The notes under the pieces are model-generated. The model searched no databases. It was not told where the DNA came from and saw nothing but the letters and a program-made list of their open reading frames with translations. Shown piece by piece: positions 50,436 to 59,526 of a stretch of DNA of 64,000 nt (position 1 is the first letter of the stretch; each line of letters opens with the position of its first letter). Both the position numbers and the translations under genes were made by a program. Source of the DNA: an uncultured Clostridia bacterium (lineage in GTDB: Bacteria > Bacillota > Clostridia > Saccharofermentanales > Saccharofermentanaceae). The DNA lies in contig CALEFT010000027.1 in NCBI GenBank assembly GCA_937876985.1, forward strand, positions 1-64,000, given 5' to 3'.

Positions 50436-51316
50436 TGAGAAAGCTTTTTGCTGAGATTAAGTGGATAAATTTCTTATATTTGACTGTTGCAGGACTAATT
50501 AATTCAATTGGTGTTACGATGTTTCTTGCGCCAGTAAATTTGTATGACAGCGGTATTTCTGGTACCTCCATTTTGCTGTCTCAGCTAACGGAGGACAAGG
50601 TTCCTCTCTCGATGTTCCTTATTATTCTTAATGTGCCTTTGTTCTTGTTTGGTCTTAAGAAGCAGGGCGTGAAATTTACTATTTATTCGCTATATGCAGT
50701 GGCGATGTATTCTATGTTTGCATGGTTAATTACTGATATTTTGCCGATTGATGTTAGCATGATCTCGCCACTAGCTGGTTCTGACCTATTATTATGCTCT
50801 ATCTTCGGTGGACTTATTTCCGGTGTAGGCTCTGGACTTACAATTAGATTTGGCGGAGCAATTGATGGTATGGAAGTATTGTCAGTAATTTTTGCAAAGA
50901 AGCTAGGACTAACGGTTGGATCCTTCGTGATGATTTATAACGTGATCTTGTACATTTGTTGTGGCCTTGCAATTAACAGCTGGATATTGCCGCTATATTC
51001 TATCGTTGCATATTTTGTTGCACTTAAGACGATTGACTTCGTAGTAGAAGGCTTTGATAGATCGAAGGCTGCGATGGTGGTTACAAGTAGGCCGGACAGG
51101 GTTGCTGGTGCGCTTTCTGATGCGTTCGAGACAGGTGTTACGCTTATTCCAGCGAAAGGATATTTCTCTGGAGAGCAGAAGACAGTTTTGTATATCGTGC
51201 TTAACAGATTCCAAATTCCAAAAGCAAGAGAGATTGTTCACGATGAAGATCCTACGGCATATATTACTATCACTGAAGTAGCAGATGTGTTCATTGCAAA
51301 CACAGAGAAAGTCTGA
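50435..51316 (+). CDS. YitT family membrane protein
   Basis: A 293-residue protein with five to six membrane segments, beginning FAEIKWINFLYLTVAGLINSIGVTMFLAPVNLYDSGISG, and with FGGAIDGMEVLSVIFAKKLGLTVGSFVM typical of YitT/DUF161. The C-terminal DUF2179 domain (about 205-290) has SKAAMVVTSRPD, GVTLIPAKGYFSGEQKTVLYIVLNRFQIPKAREIV and DPTAYITITEVADV. The function of the family is unproven. It overlaps glf by one base. Confidence 0.93.
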   Translation: MRKLFAEIKWINFLYLTVAGLINSIGVTMFLAPVNLYDSGISGTSILLSQLTEDKVPLSMFLIILNVPLFLFGLKKQGVKFTIYSLYAVAMYSMFAWLITDILPIDVSMISPLAGSDLLLCSIFGGLISGVGSGLTIRFGGAIDGMEVLSVIFAKKLGLTVGSFVMIYNVILYICCGLAINSWILPLYSIVAYFVALKTIDFVVEGFDRSKAAMVVTSRPDRVAGALSDAFETGVTLIPAKGYFSGEQKTVLYIVLNRFQIPKAREIVHDEDPTAYITITEVADVFIANTEKV

Positions 51317-51437
51317 TGCGTTTTATCCAAACATTTGATAAGTATCAATTCTGTTCAAAAGGCAAAAAAATTCAGGGTTCAAATTGGTGCTTTTCACAAG
51401 AGAAAAAAGAATGCCATTTTACATAAATAGGTTTATT

Positions 51438-51479
51438 ATCAAGAAGGCTTCAAAGCAGGGGGTGCTTTGGAGTCTTGAT
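51438..51479 (+). other. Hairpin in the leader of the ArsB/NhaD-type gene
   Basis: ATCAAGA ... GCTTCAAAGC AGGGGGT GCTTTGGAG ... TCTTGAT forms a long imperfect stem. It lacks a T-run directly after it. It lies 36 bases before the transporter start codon, so it may be a structured leader. The rest of 51317-51515 shows no gene. Confidence 0.45.
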
Positions 51480-51515
51480 ATTTGAAGATTTTTGGGTTTT
51501 TGTAGGAGGAGTATT

Positions 51516-52868
51516 ATGTCGCTTACACAGATTTTGGCGATTTCCATATTCGTTTTGATGTTCCTATTGGTAGTTTCCGAGAGGCTACCTAGACACTATG
51601 TCACACTTGGCTCTGGTGCGCTCATGATGATTATCGTATTTGGTTTTTGTATGAGAAGCTCGGAAGCATTTTTGACTACGCTTAATTTCCACGCATTTAT
51701 TGAGCCGAATTTCTGGATTGCAATAGGAGAACACGAAGAGGCGACAGCTGGTATCAACTGGGCGACAATCGTGTTTATTTTTGGAATGATGGTAATGGTT
51801 GAGGGTATGGCAAAGGCAGGCTTTTTCCGCTGGCTTTGTCTCGGAATTGCAAAGCTTGTTAAGTACAAGACTTCAGCGATTTTCCTTACATTTATGCTAA
51901 TGAGCTTCGTGCTTGCAATGTTCATCGATTCAATTACAGTAATTTTGTTCCTAGCTGCAGTTACAATAGAGCTTGCAAAGCTACTTAAGTTCTCACCAGT
52001 TCCAATGATTATCGCAGAGATTTTCTGTGCAAATCTTGGTGGTGCAGCGACAATGTGCGGAGACCCACCAAACATCATTATCGGTACTTCTCTTGGATAT
52101 ACATTTACAGATTTCTTGGTGAACACAGGTCTTATCGCTGTTGTTGCTTTGGTATTTGAAATTATCTACTTCATGATTGTGTTCCGTAAGGACTTAAAGA
52201 AGAAGGGTGATACGAAGGGCGTCGTATATCCAGAGCCAAAGGAAGCAATCAAGAGTCGTAAGCACTTCTTTATTTCTTGTGTAATCTTCGCTATTGCAGT
52301 TGCACTTCTAATTACACACTCTATTACTGGACTTACAGTTGCTACAATCGGATTATTTGTTGCGATTTTGACTTTGGCTGTTCAGGGCAAGGGCGCACTT
52401 GCTTTGCTTAAGAAGGTAGACTACGAGACAATCTTCTTCTTTGTTGGTTTGTTTGTAGTAGTAGGAGGTCTCGAGCAAACAGGCGTGCTAGAGATTATCG
52501 CAGCATATATCGAGAAGATTTCTGGCGGAAATGTTCTAGTAATGGTAGCAATTGTTCTTTGGGTATCTGCAATCGCGTCTGCGTTCGTAGACAATATTCC
52601 GTTCGCAGCTACAATGATTCCAGTAATTAAGGCCCTCTCAATGACAATGGGCGTGGATCTAGCATCCTTATCATGGGTACTTGCAATCGGAACAGATATC
52701 GGAGGCTCTTCGACACCTATCGGAGCATCTGCAAACGTAGTAGGTATTTCTGCCGCAGCGAAAAGCGGCCACTTAATCGGTTGGGGCAAGTATTGTAAAT
52801 ATTCCGTTCCTGCGACTGTTATCGCAATGGTGGTAGGTATGGCTATTATTTATGTTAGATATTTCTGA
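51516..52868 (+). CDS. ArsB/NhaD-type ion transporter (SLC13-like)
   Basis: A 450-residue transporter with about 11-12 membrane segments of the ion transporter superfamily. It has INWATIVFIFGMMVMVEGM, the first re-entrant motif CGDPPNIIIGTSLG, and in the second half VSAIASAFVDNIPFAATMIPV and GTDIGGSSTPIGASANVVG. These fit citrate/arsenite/sodium-proton type permeases; the substrate is not determined by sequence. ATG 51516 is preceded by AGGAGG. No arsenic genes adjoin it, and the ArsR operon is 37 kb away. Confidence 0.88.
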   Translation: MSLTQILAISIFVLMFLLVVSERLPRHYVTLGSGALMMIIVFGFCMRSSEAFLTTLNFHAFIEPNFWIAIGEHEEATAGINWATIVFIFGMMVMVEGMAKAGFFRWLCLGIAKLVKYKTSAIFLTFMLMSFVLAMFIDSITVILFLAAVTIELAKLLKFSPVPMIIAEIFCANLGGAATMCGDPPNIIIGTSLGYTFTDFLVNTGLIAVVALVFEIIYFMIVFRKDLKKKGDTKGVVYPEPKEAIKSRKHFFISCVIFAIAVALLITHSITGLTVATIGLFVAILTLAVQGKGALALLKKVDYETIFFFVGLFVVVGGLEQTGVLEIIAAYIEKISGGNVLVMVAIVLWVSAIASAFVDNIPFAATMIPVIKALSMTMGVDLASLSWVLAIGTDIGGSSTPIGASANVVGISAAAKSGHLIGWGKYCKYSVPATVIAMVVGMAIIYVRYF

Positions 52869-52924
52869 CAGATGCGATTATAATAGATGTGGAAAACAAA
52901 TAGATAAGTAGGAGGAGACTAGTC

Positions 52925-53536
52925 ATGCAGGAGAATAATAAACAGTTTATTGTTGCAATCAGCCGTGAGTATGGTAGTGGTGGACATGAAATAGCAGAGG
53001 TAATTGCTAAGAGGTTAGGTGTTTCACTATATGATAGTAATCTTCTAGAGATTATCGCAGATGAGCATGATGTAGATCATGAGCAGCTTAGAGTATACGA
53101 TGAGGTTCCACGCGTTAAGCTCTTTTCGCGCAAGGTAAAGGGACATTCAAATTCTATGGAGGAGCACGTTGCAAATATGCAGTTTGATTTCCTCAAGAGA
53201 CAGGCAGAGAAGGGTGAGTCCTTTGTTGTTGTTGGAAGATGTGCGGAGGAAGTGCTCAAGGAGTACAAGAATAAGCTAATTACAATATTTATTTTGGGTA
53301 GTCATGATGCGAAGGTCAAGAGAATTTCTAAGATTTTTGACTTGTCCGAGGAGGATGCAGAGGAGAAGATTGAAAGAGAGAATTTCCGCCGTAAGATGTA
53401 TCACAACTACTATTGTAAGGGAAAGTGGGGAGATTCACGTAATTATGAATTCTCAATCAATGATTCAGTTCTTGGCATCGAGAAGACGACGGATATTATC
53501 GAGAATTACATAAAGATAAGAATTGAGGAAATGTAA
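52925..53536 (+). CDS. Cytidylate kinase-like family protein
   Basis: A 203-residue nucleotide-kinase-like protein (AAA_26/cytidylate kinase-like family). It opens FIVAISREYGSGGHEIAEVIAKRLG, in which GSGGHEIA replaces a classical Walker A, then LYDSNLLEIIAD, FVVVGRCAEEVL, and the arginine-rich lid (KRISKIFDLSEEDAEEKIERENFRRKMYHNYY). The family is widespread in Clostridia without a proven substrate and is distinct from Cmk. AGGAGGAG precedes the ATG. A terminator follows. Confidence 0.9.
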   Translation: MQENNKQFIVAISREYGSGGHEIAEVIAKRLGVSLYDSNLLEIIADEHDVDHEQLRVYDEVPRVKLFSRKVKGHSNSMEEHVANMQFDFLKRQAEKGESFVVVGRCAEEVLKEYKNKLITIFILGSHDAKVKRISKIFDLSEEDAEEKIERENFRRKMYHNYYCKGKWGDSRNYEFSINDSVLGIEKTTDIIENYIKIRIEEM

Positions 53537-53603
53537 AAAAAGCAGATTTGAGACAAATGTGAATAGTCCGCAATATTTGCCTAGATATGTTAACAAAAAG
53601 TTG

Positions 53604-53635
53604 TAAAGCGACCCACGTTGGTCGCTTTCCTTTTT
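53604..53635 (+). terminator. Terminator after the kinase-like gene
   Basis: AAAGCGACC-CACGTT-GGTCGCTTT followed by CCTTTTT. Confidence 0.9.
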
Positions 53636-53687
53636 GGTAATTTACTAGTATGCTATTACCATAATAAACTATGTAAAGGAGAGAATT

Positions 53688-53921
53688 ATGGGAAACGGAA
53701 GAGAACATGATATGGAACAGCATATTGAAGAACTACGTGCGAGAACAGGCGAATTATCTAATGAAGAATTAAGTGAAGAGCTAGATCTTATTGTGAGCAT
53801 AATTCGTAACGATCCGGATGTACAAAGGGCAATGGCAAAGCAAGACTACGCAGAGATGATAAAGTGTGCCTGCGAGACTTATAATGAGACAGATATTAAC
53901 GATGATGACGAGGAAATTTAA
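53688..53921 (+). CDS. Small acidic protein preceding the SNF2 helicase
   Basis: A 77-residue, strongly acidic helical protein (about a quarter Asp/Glu) with a C-terminal DDDEE tail, and no recognised family. AAAGGAG precedes the ATG with good spacing. It ends 4 bases before the SNF2 helicase start, so the two are translated from one message. Its composition would suit a helicase-bound regulator, which is only inferred. Confidence 0.7.
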   Translation: MGNGREHDMEQHIEELRARTGELSNEELSEELDLIVSIIRNDPDVQRAMAKQDYAEMIKCACETYNETDINDDDEEI

Positions 53922-53925
53922 GTAA

Positions 53926-56208
53926 ATGGAAGCACCTAACAAGAAGGAAGCAAAACAAATATTAGAGCAATTGGAAAATGCGAGACAACAAATCGCAAAG
54001 GTAGATGGATTCGAGCAAAAAACGGTGGTAGAAATCAAGACACTGAGCCGCCTTATTCGAGATAATACCGCGAAAGAGTCGCTAAAACAGATTCCAATTG
54101 ACGAGTTAAACAGCAACGGAGAGGGCATTAAGCTTGCTTCATTAAGAGAAGCTGGATACGAGACACTTCACGACCTAGAGGGAAAGACGCCTCGCGAGCT
54201 TATGAAGATTCCTGGCATCGGCGAGACGCAGGCCATGAGAATTGCAAGCAAAATCCGCTATATCCAGGATGCAAATCGCGACACATCAAATCTTACAATT
54301 GATTTTGCGTTGTTTGATGAAGTAAAGCAGATTCGTGACCTCGTTTATAATCTACATTTGCTAATTGAGTTAGGTGACATTCTAGCTAAGGCAAAACCAA
54401 TATCGTCCTCACTAGGCAAGACCATGCTCGACCATTATGAGAACGCGAAAGCAGCAACAAGATTCTCATTTAAGATGCTTTTCGCAAAGCGCGAGCAGAA
54501 GGACAAGTGCAATGAGAGCCTTGAGATTTTGCTCAATCTCTATGGCGGCGGCATTTGCGACGAAGTAAAGAAAATCCACGATGAGTTCGAATCGCGTAAG
54601 GCAAAACTAAGCCACGAGACAGCGCGCGCGGCCTTCAAGGCAAATAACGCTGCCTTCTATGCGCTTCTAGAGAAGCTCGTCCCAGAGACACTTGTAAAGA
54701 CCGAGCAGGAGGTCCTAGGGCTTCCAGCAGAAATTTACGAGCGCATCAACTACACTAAGCTAAACGTCGACACCTTAAACGCAACACTTCGTAGTTACCA
54801 GGAGTTCGGAACGAAGTACATTCTTAACCAGCAACGCGTGCTCCTAGGCGACGAGATGGGTCTAGGAAAGACAATGCAAGCTCTAGCTTGTATGGCCCAC
54901 CTTCGAAAAGAAGGACGCACACACTTCATGGTCGTTTGTCCGGTTAGCGTTCTCGTGAATTGGCAGCGCGAAATCTCCAAGTTCCTCGGAGAAACAGCGA
55001 TTGCGATTCATGGCACAGACAGAATGGACGAATATAATGAATGGCTCTCAAATGGTGGTATTTGCGTAACTACCTTTGAGACGATTGTGCGCCTTGAGAT
55101 AAACAAGGAAAGAAGCATCGACATGCTCATTGTAGATGAAGCGCATTATGTAAAAAACCCAGAAGCCAAGCGAACCATCGCGCTTAAGGAGGTTATTGAG
55201 AATTCCGAATACTGTTTGCTCATGACGGGTACTCCGCTAGAGAACAAGGTAGAGGAAATGATATTCCTCGTAAGTCTCCTTCGTCCAAGTGTTGCAAAAG
55301 ATATAGAAAAATTCAAAGAGCTACGCAAGGCACCGCAGTTCAGGGAAGTTATTGCACCCGTATACTTAAGGCGCAATAGAATCGATGTGCTAAAGGAGCT
55401 TCCGGAGCTAATCGAGAAGGAAGAGTGGTGTATCCTAGGCGAAGTCGAGAAGAAGGAATACATCAAGTCCTTGGCAAAGAAGAATATGATGAAGATGCGC
55501 CAGGTATCCTATGAGGTAGAGAACAGTGCGGATTCATCTAAGATAAATCGTCTTATCGAGATTTGCGATGAGGCCAAAGAAGACGGCAGAAAAGTAATTA
55601 TTTTCTCTTACTTCTTATCGACAATTGCGAAAATACAAGTAGCGCTCATGGATCGCTGTTATGGCGTAATTACTGGAGCGATTAATTCTAACGCACGCCA
55701 GGAAATCATTGATGGACTTGCGAAGGCTCCAGATGGAAGCGTAGTAGTAAGTCAGATTACAGCTGGTGGAGTTGGACTTAACATCCAGTGCGCAAGCGTA
55801 GTTATTCTATGCGAGCCACAGTGGAAGCCATCTATTGAAGACCAGGCGATATCGAGATGTTATCGAATGGGACAATCTCAATCAGTAATGGTACATCGCC
55901 TGCTCGCGGAGAACACTGTAGACGAAAGAATTGTAGAAATCTTGAAGGATAAGAGTGAGATTTTTGAAGGCTTCGCATTCGAGTCTGAAATCGATTCTAT
56001 TAGCAAGAAAATGAAGGAAGACATTATCGCGAAGGAGCGAGAATTCTACAATGTTACTGATGGAGAAAATGAAGAAGCATCGCTTGATGAGGGCGACATG
56101 GAAGAACACGAATTGGAAGAAAAGTCTATTACCAATTTGGTAAGTCAGGAAAATGGCGATGACATACAAAGTTTACAAATGGAGCAAGTAGAACAAGACA
56201 CGATGTAA
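53926..56208 (+). CDS. SNF2-family DNA-dependent ATPase with helix-hairpin-helix
   Basis: A 760-residue SNF2/DEAD-box translocase. An N-terminal coiled region precedes a helix-hairpin-helix (about 70-112: LREAGYETLHDLEGKTPRE, IPGIGETQAMRI). The helicase core has motif I GDEMGLGKTMQAL (about 307), VVCPVSVLVNWQREI, motif II VDEAHYVKN (about 402), LLMTGTPLEN, and motifs V-VI ITAGGVGLNIQCA and ISRCYRMGQ. No zinc-binding SWIM domain is seen. The acidic C-terminus is about 80 residues long. It may remodel protein-DNA complexes in repair. Confidence 0.92.
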   Translation: MEAPNKKEAKQILEQLENARQQIAKVDGFEQKTVVEIKTLSRLIRDNTAKESLKQIPIDELNSNGEGIKLASLREAGYETLHDLEGKTPRELMKIPGIGETQAMRIASKIRYIQDANRDTSNLTIDFALFDEVKQIRDLVYNLHLLIELGDILAKAKPISSSLGKTMLDHYENAKAATRFSFKMLFAKREQKDKCNESLEILLNLYGGGICDEVKKIHDEFESRKAKLSHETARAAFKANNAAFYALLEKLVPETLVKTEQEVLGLPAEIYERINYTKLNVDTLNATLRSYQEFGTKYILNQQRVLLGDEMGLGKTMQALACMAHLRKEGRTHFMVVCPVSVLVNWQREISKFLGETAIAIHGTDRMDEYNEWLSNGGICVTTFETIVRLEINKERSIDMLIVDEAHYVKNPEAKRTIALKEVIENSEYCLLMTGTPLENKVEEMIFLVSLLRPSVAKDIEKFKELRKAPQFREVIAPVYLRRNRIDVLKELPELIEKEEWCILGEVEKKEYIKSLAKKNMMKMRQVSYEVENSADSSKINRLIEICDEAKEDGRKVIIFSYFLSTIAKIQVALMDRCYGVITGAINSNARQEIIDGLAKAPDGSVVVSQITAGGVGLNIQCASVVILCEPQWKPSIEDQAISRCYRMGQSQSVMVHRLLAENTVDERIVEILKDKSEIFEGFAFESEIDSISKKMKEDIIAKEREFYNVTDGENEEASLDEGDMEEHELEEKSITNLVSQENGDDIQSLQMEQVEQDTM

Positions 56209-56259
56209 TCTTTGGGATATAATTAGGACATAAATTATGAAGTAATTGGAGGTAGAATA

Positions 56260-57219
56260 ATGGGTCTTTGTTTCAGAAAAAGTATCTCATTAGGTAAGGG
56301 AGTAAAGCTTAACCTAAGTAAGTCTGGACCAAGCATTAGTTTTGGTAAGAGTGGACTTCGTCAGACAATTAGTTTGACAGGAAAGAGTACAACATCTGTT
56401 GGTATTCCGGGAACAGGTATTTATTATCGCAAGCAATTCAATTTGAAGAAGCTTGGAAAGAAGTTTTTCGGAAAGGATAAGAAGTCTGAGAAGACTAAGG
56501 CTAAGGGCAAGGATAACGAGTCCGAGGTAGAGGTAAACGAGGATGTAGCTGAGTACGAGGAATACATTGAGGCGCTAAAGTCCATCCACAGAGTATGCGA
56601 TGACACAATCAATTGGGATGAGATTCGTCGCGGAGAGATGCCGGATGGCGTGAAGAAGAATTCTGACGAATACAAGAGCCTCAGAAATCTCGTAGACTTG
56701 GCGGATAAGGTGCTCGAGGGAGATATCGATGCATATTTGCAGGTTGTAGAGGAAATGGATCCATTTGAGGATTTGATTGACTTTGGTTCATGCTTCGAGG
56801 TTGGAACAGAGACAAGTGATGCAATGTCAGTAGAATTCCAGGTTAAGTCGGAGGATGTAATTCCAACAGTTGAGCTAAAGCAGCTTGCATCTGGAAAGAC
56901 TTCCGAGAAGGAGATGTCGAAAACAAACTATTATGCACTTTTGCAGGACTATGTATGTAGTACAGTAATCCGTGTAGCTCGTGATACATTCGCTTTGTTG
57001 CCAGTCAACACTTGTTATGTGCATGTAGTTGATACAGTTCTTGATTCTGCAACAGGAAATGATGAAGAGGTTACAATTCTCTCAGTTGCAATCGATAGAG
57101 ACAAGCTCGACAACATGAACATGGATAGACTTGATCCATCTGACGCGCTTGATGCACTTGGAGCAAACATGAAGTTTAAGAAGACAGCAGGCTTTGATCC
57201 AGTTGATAGAGTAGAGTGA
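56260..57219 (+). CDS. DUF4236 domain protein
   Basis: A 319-residue protein whose first 60 residues are a clear DUF4236: FRKSISLGKGVKLNLSKSGPSISFG, TTSVGIPGTGIYYRK. A Lys-rich linker with alternating charge (about 65-90) leads to a C-terminal part of about 220 residues with no recognised family (SFHRVCDDTINWDEIRRGEMPDG-like, then VSTVIRVARDTFALLPVNTCYVHVVD). DUF4236 is common in Gram-positive bacteria and of unknown role. TTGGAGG precedes the ATG. A terminator follows. Confidence 0.85.
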   Translation: MGLCFRKSISLGKGVKLNLSKSGPSISFGKSGLRQTISLTGKSTTSVGIPGTGIYYRKQFNLKKLGKKFFGKDKKSEKTKAKGKDNESEVEVNEDVAEYEEYIEALKSIHRVCDDTINWDEIRRGEMPDGVKKNSDEYKSLRNLVDLADKVLEGDIDAYLQVVEEMDPFEDLIDFGSCFEVGTETSDAMSVEFQVKSEDVIPTVELKQLASGKTSEKEMSKTNYYALLQDYVCSTVIRVARDTFALLPVNTCYVHVVDTVLDSATGNDEEVTILSVAIDRDKLDNMNMDRLDPSDALDALGANMKFKKTAGFDPVDRVE

Positions 57220-57256
57220 TTAGATAAACATATTTATTTGTAGATGATGTAAAAGG

Positions 57257-57288
57257 ACCCTCGAAGCACTAGATGCTTCGGGGGTTTT
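57257..57288 (+). terminator. Terminator of the DUF4236 gene
   Basis: CCCTCGAAGCA-CTAGA-TGCTTCGGGGG followed by TTTTG. Confidence 0.9.
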
Positions 57289-57486
57289 GTATTGGTTGGG
57301 GTTTGTACATTGGTATTAAGATTTGCTGATTTCCGATACCGCTACCGTTCCTTCAACCAGACAAAGCACAAGCTAAAGCAAGAGTTGTAGTTTCTGCTAA
57401 TCCCACAGAACACGAAGAACTTGAAATTAGGAATCGCTCTTTATAGGCAATAGATAGGTAAATATGAGGCAAAGGGTTTACAAGTC

Positions 57487-57548
57487 TTGACTATCAGCTT
57501 TACATGTGATATTACTTTGATTATCAAATGCTTTGATAATCAAAGTAA
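57487..57548 (+). promoter_or_regulatory. Promoter and FabT-like palindromic operator of the fab operon
   Basis: TTGACT (57487-57492) and TATTAC (57510-57515) are 17 bases apart. Overlapping the -10 is a perfect inverted repeat with 17-base arms and a 3-base centre (57512-57548). Each arm contains TTTGATTATCAAA or TTTGATAATCAAA, the motif recognised by the MarR-type repressor FabT in streptococci. Two operators side by side are implied. fabT itself is not in the window. The stretch 57300-57480 shows no gene. Confidence 0.85.
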
Positions 57549-57578
57549 ATACAAAACCGAACAGACGAGGCAATTCAA

Positions 57579-58544
57579 ATGTACGGAAAGATAATAGGTT
57601 GTGGTTCTTACTTGCCAGAGAAGATTCTTACAAATAAGGATCTTGAGAAGATGGTTGAGACGAGCGACGAGTGGATTACAGAAAGAACTGGAATCAAGCA
57701 GCGACACATAATCGATGCGAAGGAAGAGAGTGCATCGAGAATGTCTGTTTTTGCAGCAAAAAAGGCTATCGAGGATGCTGGAATTGATAGTGATGAGATT
57801 GATTTGATTATTGTTGCAACGACTACATCGAATATGATATTCCCTTCGATTGCGAGCATGGTGCAGAAGGAAATTGGTAATAAGAAGGCGAATTGTTTTG
57901 ATATGAATTCCGCTTGCCCTGGATGGCTTCAGGCTTTTAATGTGGCACAGGCAATGATGAATTCGAATATGGTGAAGACGGCACTTGTAATCGGTGTCGA
58001 GGCGCTGAGTAATTTCATGGATTGGGAAGATAGAGGGACTTGTATTCTTTTCGGAGACGGCGCTGGTGCATGCGTTGTGAGGGCGGCAGAGGATGCAGTG
58101 TATGAGGCAGTGATGCACGCTGATGGAAGTAGGGGCGAGTGCTTAAGTTGTGAAAGCAAGATGCAAAGAAGAGACGACGCAGAATTTGCTGAGGCGACGA
58201 AGTTTTTTATGAATGGCAAGGATGTGTTCAGGTTTGCAGTTAGTAGCGTTCCGAAGGTAATTACGGAAGTACTCGAGAAGGAGTCCTGTGTGGCAAGCGA
58301 TGTAGATTTGTTTGTTTTGCATCAGGCAAATCAGAGAATAATTGAGTCGGTTAGCAAGAGGCTCGATGTTGAGATTGAGAAGTTCCCGATGAATATTGCA
58401 AGGACAGGAAATACTTCTGCGGCAAGCATTCCGATTTTGCTCGACGAGCTTAAGAGAGATGGAAAGCTTAAGGAAGGAATGAAGCTTGTACTTTCTAGCT
58501 TTGGAGGCGGGCTAACTTGGGGTGCGGCGCGCATCAATTGGTAA
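57579..58544 (+). CDS. fabH: 3-oxoacyl-ACP synthase III
   Basis: A 321-residue condensing enzyme that starts fatty acid synthesis from acyl-CoA and malonyl-ACP. It has KIIGCGSYLPEKILTN, TSDEWITERTGI, the active-site Cys in MNSACPGW, His in LFVLHQANQRI, and Asn in ARTGNTSAASIP. GAGG precedes the ATG by 8 bases. It heads the operon directly behind the FabT-like operator. The acpP gene often found after fabH is not here: fabK follows after 46 bases. Confidence 0.96.
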   Translation: MYGKIIGCGSYLPEKILTNKDLEKMVETSDEWITERTGIKQRHIIDAKEESASRMSVFAAKKAIEDAGIDSDEIDLIIVATTTSNMIFPSIASMVQKEIGNKKANCFDMNSACPGWLQAFNVAQAMMNSNMVKTALVIGVEALSNFMDWEDRGTCILFGDGAGACVVRAAEDAVYEAVMHADGSRGECLSCESKMQRRDDAEFAEATKFFMNGKDVFRFAVSSVPKVITEVLEKESCVASDVDLFVLHQANQRIIESVSKRLDVEIEKFPMNIARTGNTSAASIPILLDELKRDGKLKEGMKLVLSSFGGGLTWGAARINW

Positions 58545-58590
58545 GCAATAGTAGAGAAATTAGCATGTAGATAAAGGAAGGAAAACAAAA

Positions 58591-59526
58591 ATGGAGACAA
58601 AAATTACAAAGCTTCTTGGAATTAAATATCCGATTATTCAGGGTGGTATGGCTTGGGTTGCTGACTACAATTTGGCAGCTGCTGTATCTAATGCAGGTGG
58701 ACTTGGACTTATTGGCGCAGGCGGTATGGATGAGGAGATGGTTAGAGAGCAGATTCGTAAAGCAAAGGCTCTTACAGATAAGCCTTTTGGTGTGAATATC
58801 ATGCTAATGAATCCACGCGCAGAGCAGATTGCGAAGGTGCTAGTCGAGGAGGGCGTGAAGGTAGTAACTACTGGTGCAGGAAGCCCAGAGAAGTTCATGC
58901 CAATGTGGAAGGAAGCAGGCATGATTGTTATTCCTGTAATCGCTTCCGTAGCATATGCGAAAAGAATGGAGCGCTGCGGCGCAGACGCAATTGTAGTTGA
59001 AGGCACAGAGGCAGGTGGACATATTGGTGAGGCGACAACAATGTCTCTTGTTCCACAGGTAGTCGATAGTGTAGAAATTCCAGTAATTGCAGCTGGTGGA
59101 ATTGCGGACGGAAGAGGTTTTGCGGCGGCAATGATGCTAGGTGCAGAGGGTGTTCAGATGGGAACAGTTTTCCTCGCGGCGGACGAGACAAATATTCATC
59201 AGAATTACAAGGATTTTGTTATTAAGGCGAAGGACATCGATTCGAAGGTTACTGGAAGAAGCACCGGACATCCAGTAAGAACTTTGAGAAATCAGATGAC
59301 ACAAAAGTATCTAAAGCTTGAGGCAGAGGGCGCGACTTTTGATGAGCTAGAGCAGCTAACATTAGGCGGTCTTAAGAGAGCCGTAGTTGACGGCGATATG
59401 GTAATGGGTAGCGCAATGGCTGGACAGATTGCTGGACTAGTAAAGGAGCAAAGAAGCTGCAAGCAAATCCTTGAGGACGTTATTAGTCACGCAGAAAAGC
59501 TTCTTGGAGGACAGCACTATGAGTAA
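58591..59526 (+). CDS. fabK: Enoyl-ACP reductase II (FMN-dependent)
   Basis: A 311-residue flavoprotein catalysing the last step of each elongation cycle; FabK is the triclosan-insensitive enoyl reductase. It opens ITKLLGIKYPIIQGGMAWVADYNLAAAVSNAGGLGLIG and has PFGVNIML, VVTTGAGSPEKF, VEGTEAGGHIGE with the catalytic His, VIAAGGIADGRG and GVQMGTVFLA. AAGGAAGGA lies upstream. Its stop overlaps the fabD start (ATGAGTAA), implying coupled translation. Confidence 0.96.
   Translation: METKITKLLGIKYPIIQGGMAWVADYNLAAAVSNAGGLGLIGAGGMDEEMVREQIRKAKALTDKPFGVNIMLMNPRAEQIAKVLVEEGVKVVTTGAGSPEKFMPMWKEAGMIVIPVIASVAYAKRMERCGADAIVVEGTEAGGHIGEATTMSLVPQVVDSVEIPVIAAGGIADGRGFAAAMMLGAEGVQMGTVFLAADETNIHQNYKDFVIKAKDIDSKVTGRSTGHPVRTLRNQMTQKYLKLEAEGATFDELEQLTLGGLKRAVVDGDMVMGSAMAGQIAGLVKEQRSCKQILEDVISHAEKLLGGQHYE

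Noticed and set aside
51516..52868. Calling the ArsB/NhaD-type transporter an arsenite pump linked to the ArsR operon
   Set aside because: The family also includes sodium/proton and carboxylate carriers. The gene is 37 kb away and has no metalloregulator or operator in front.
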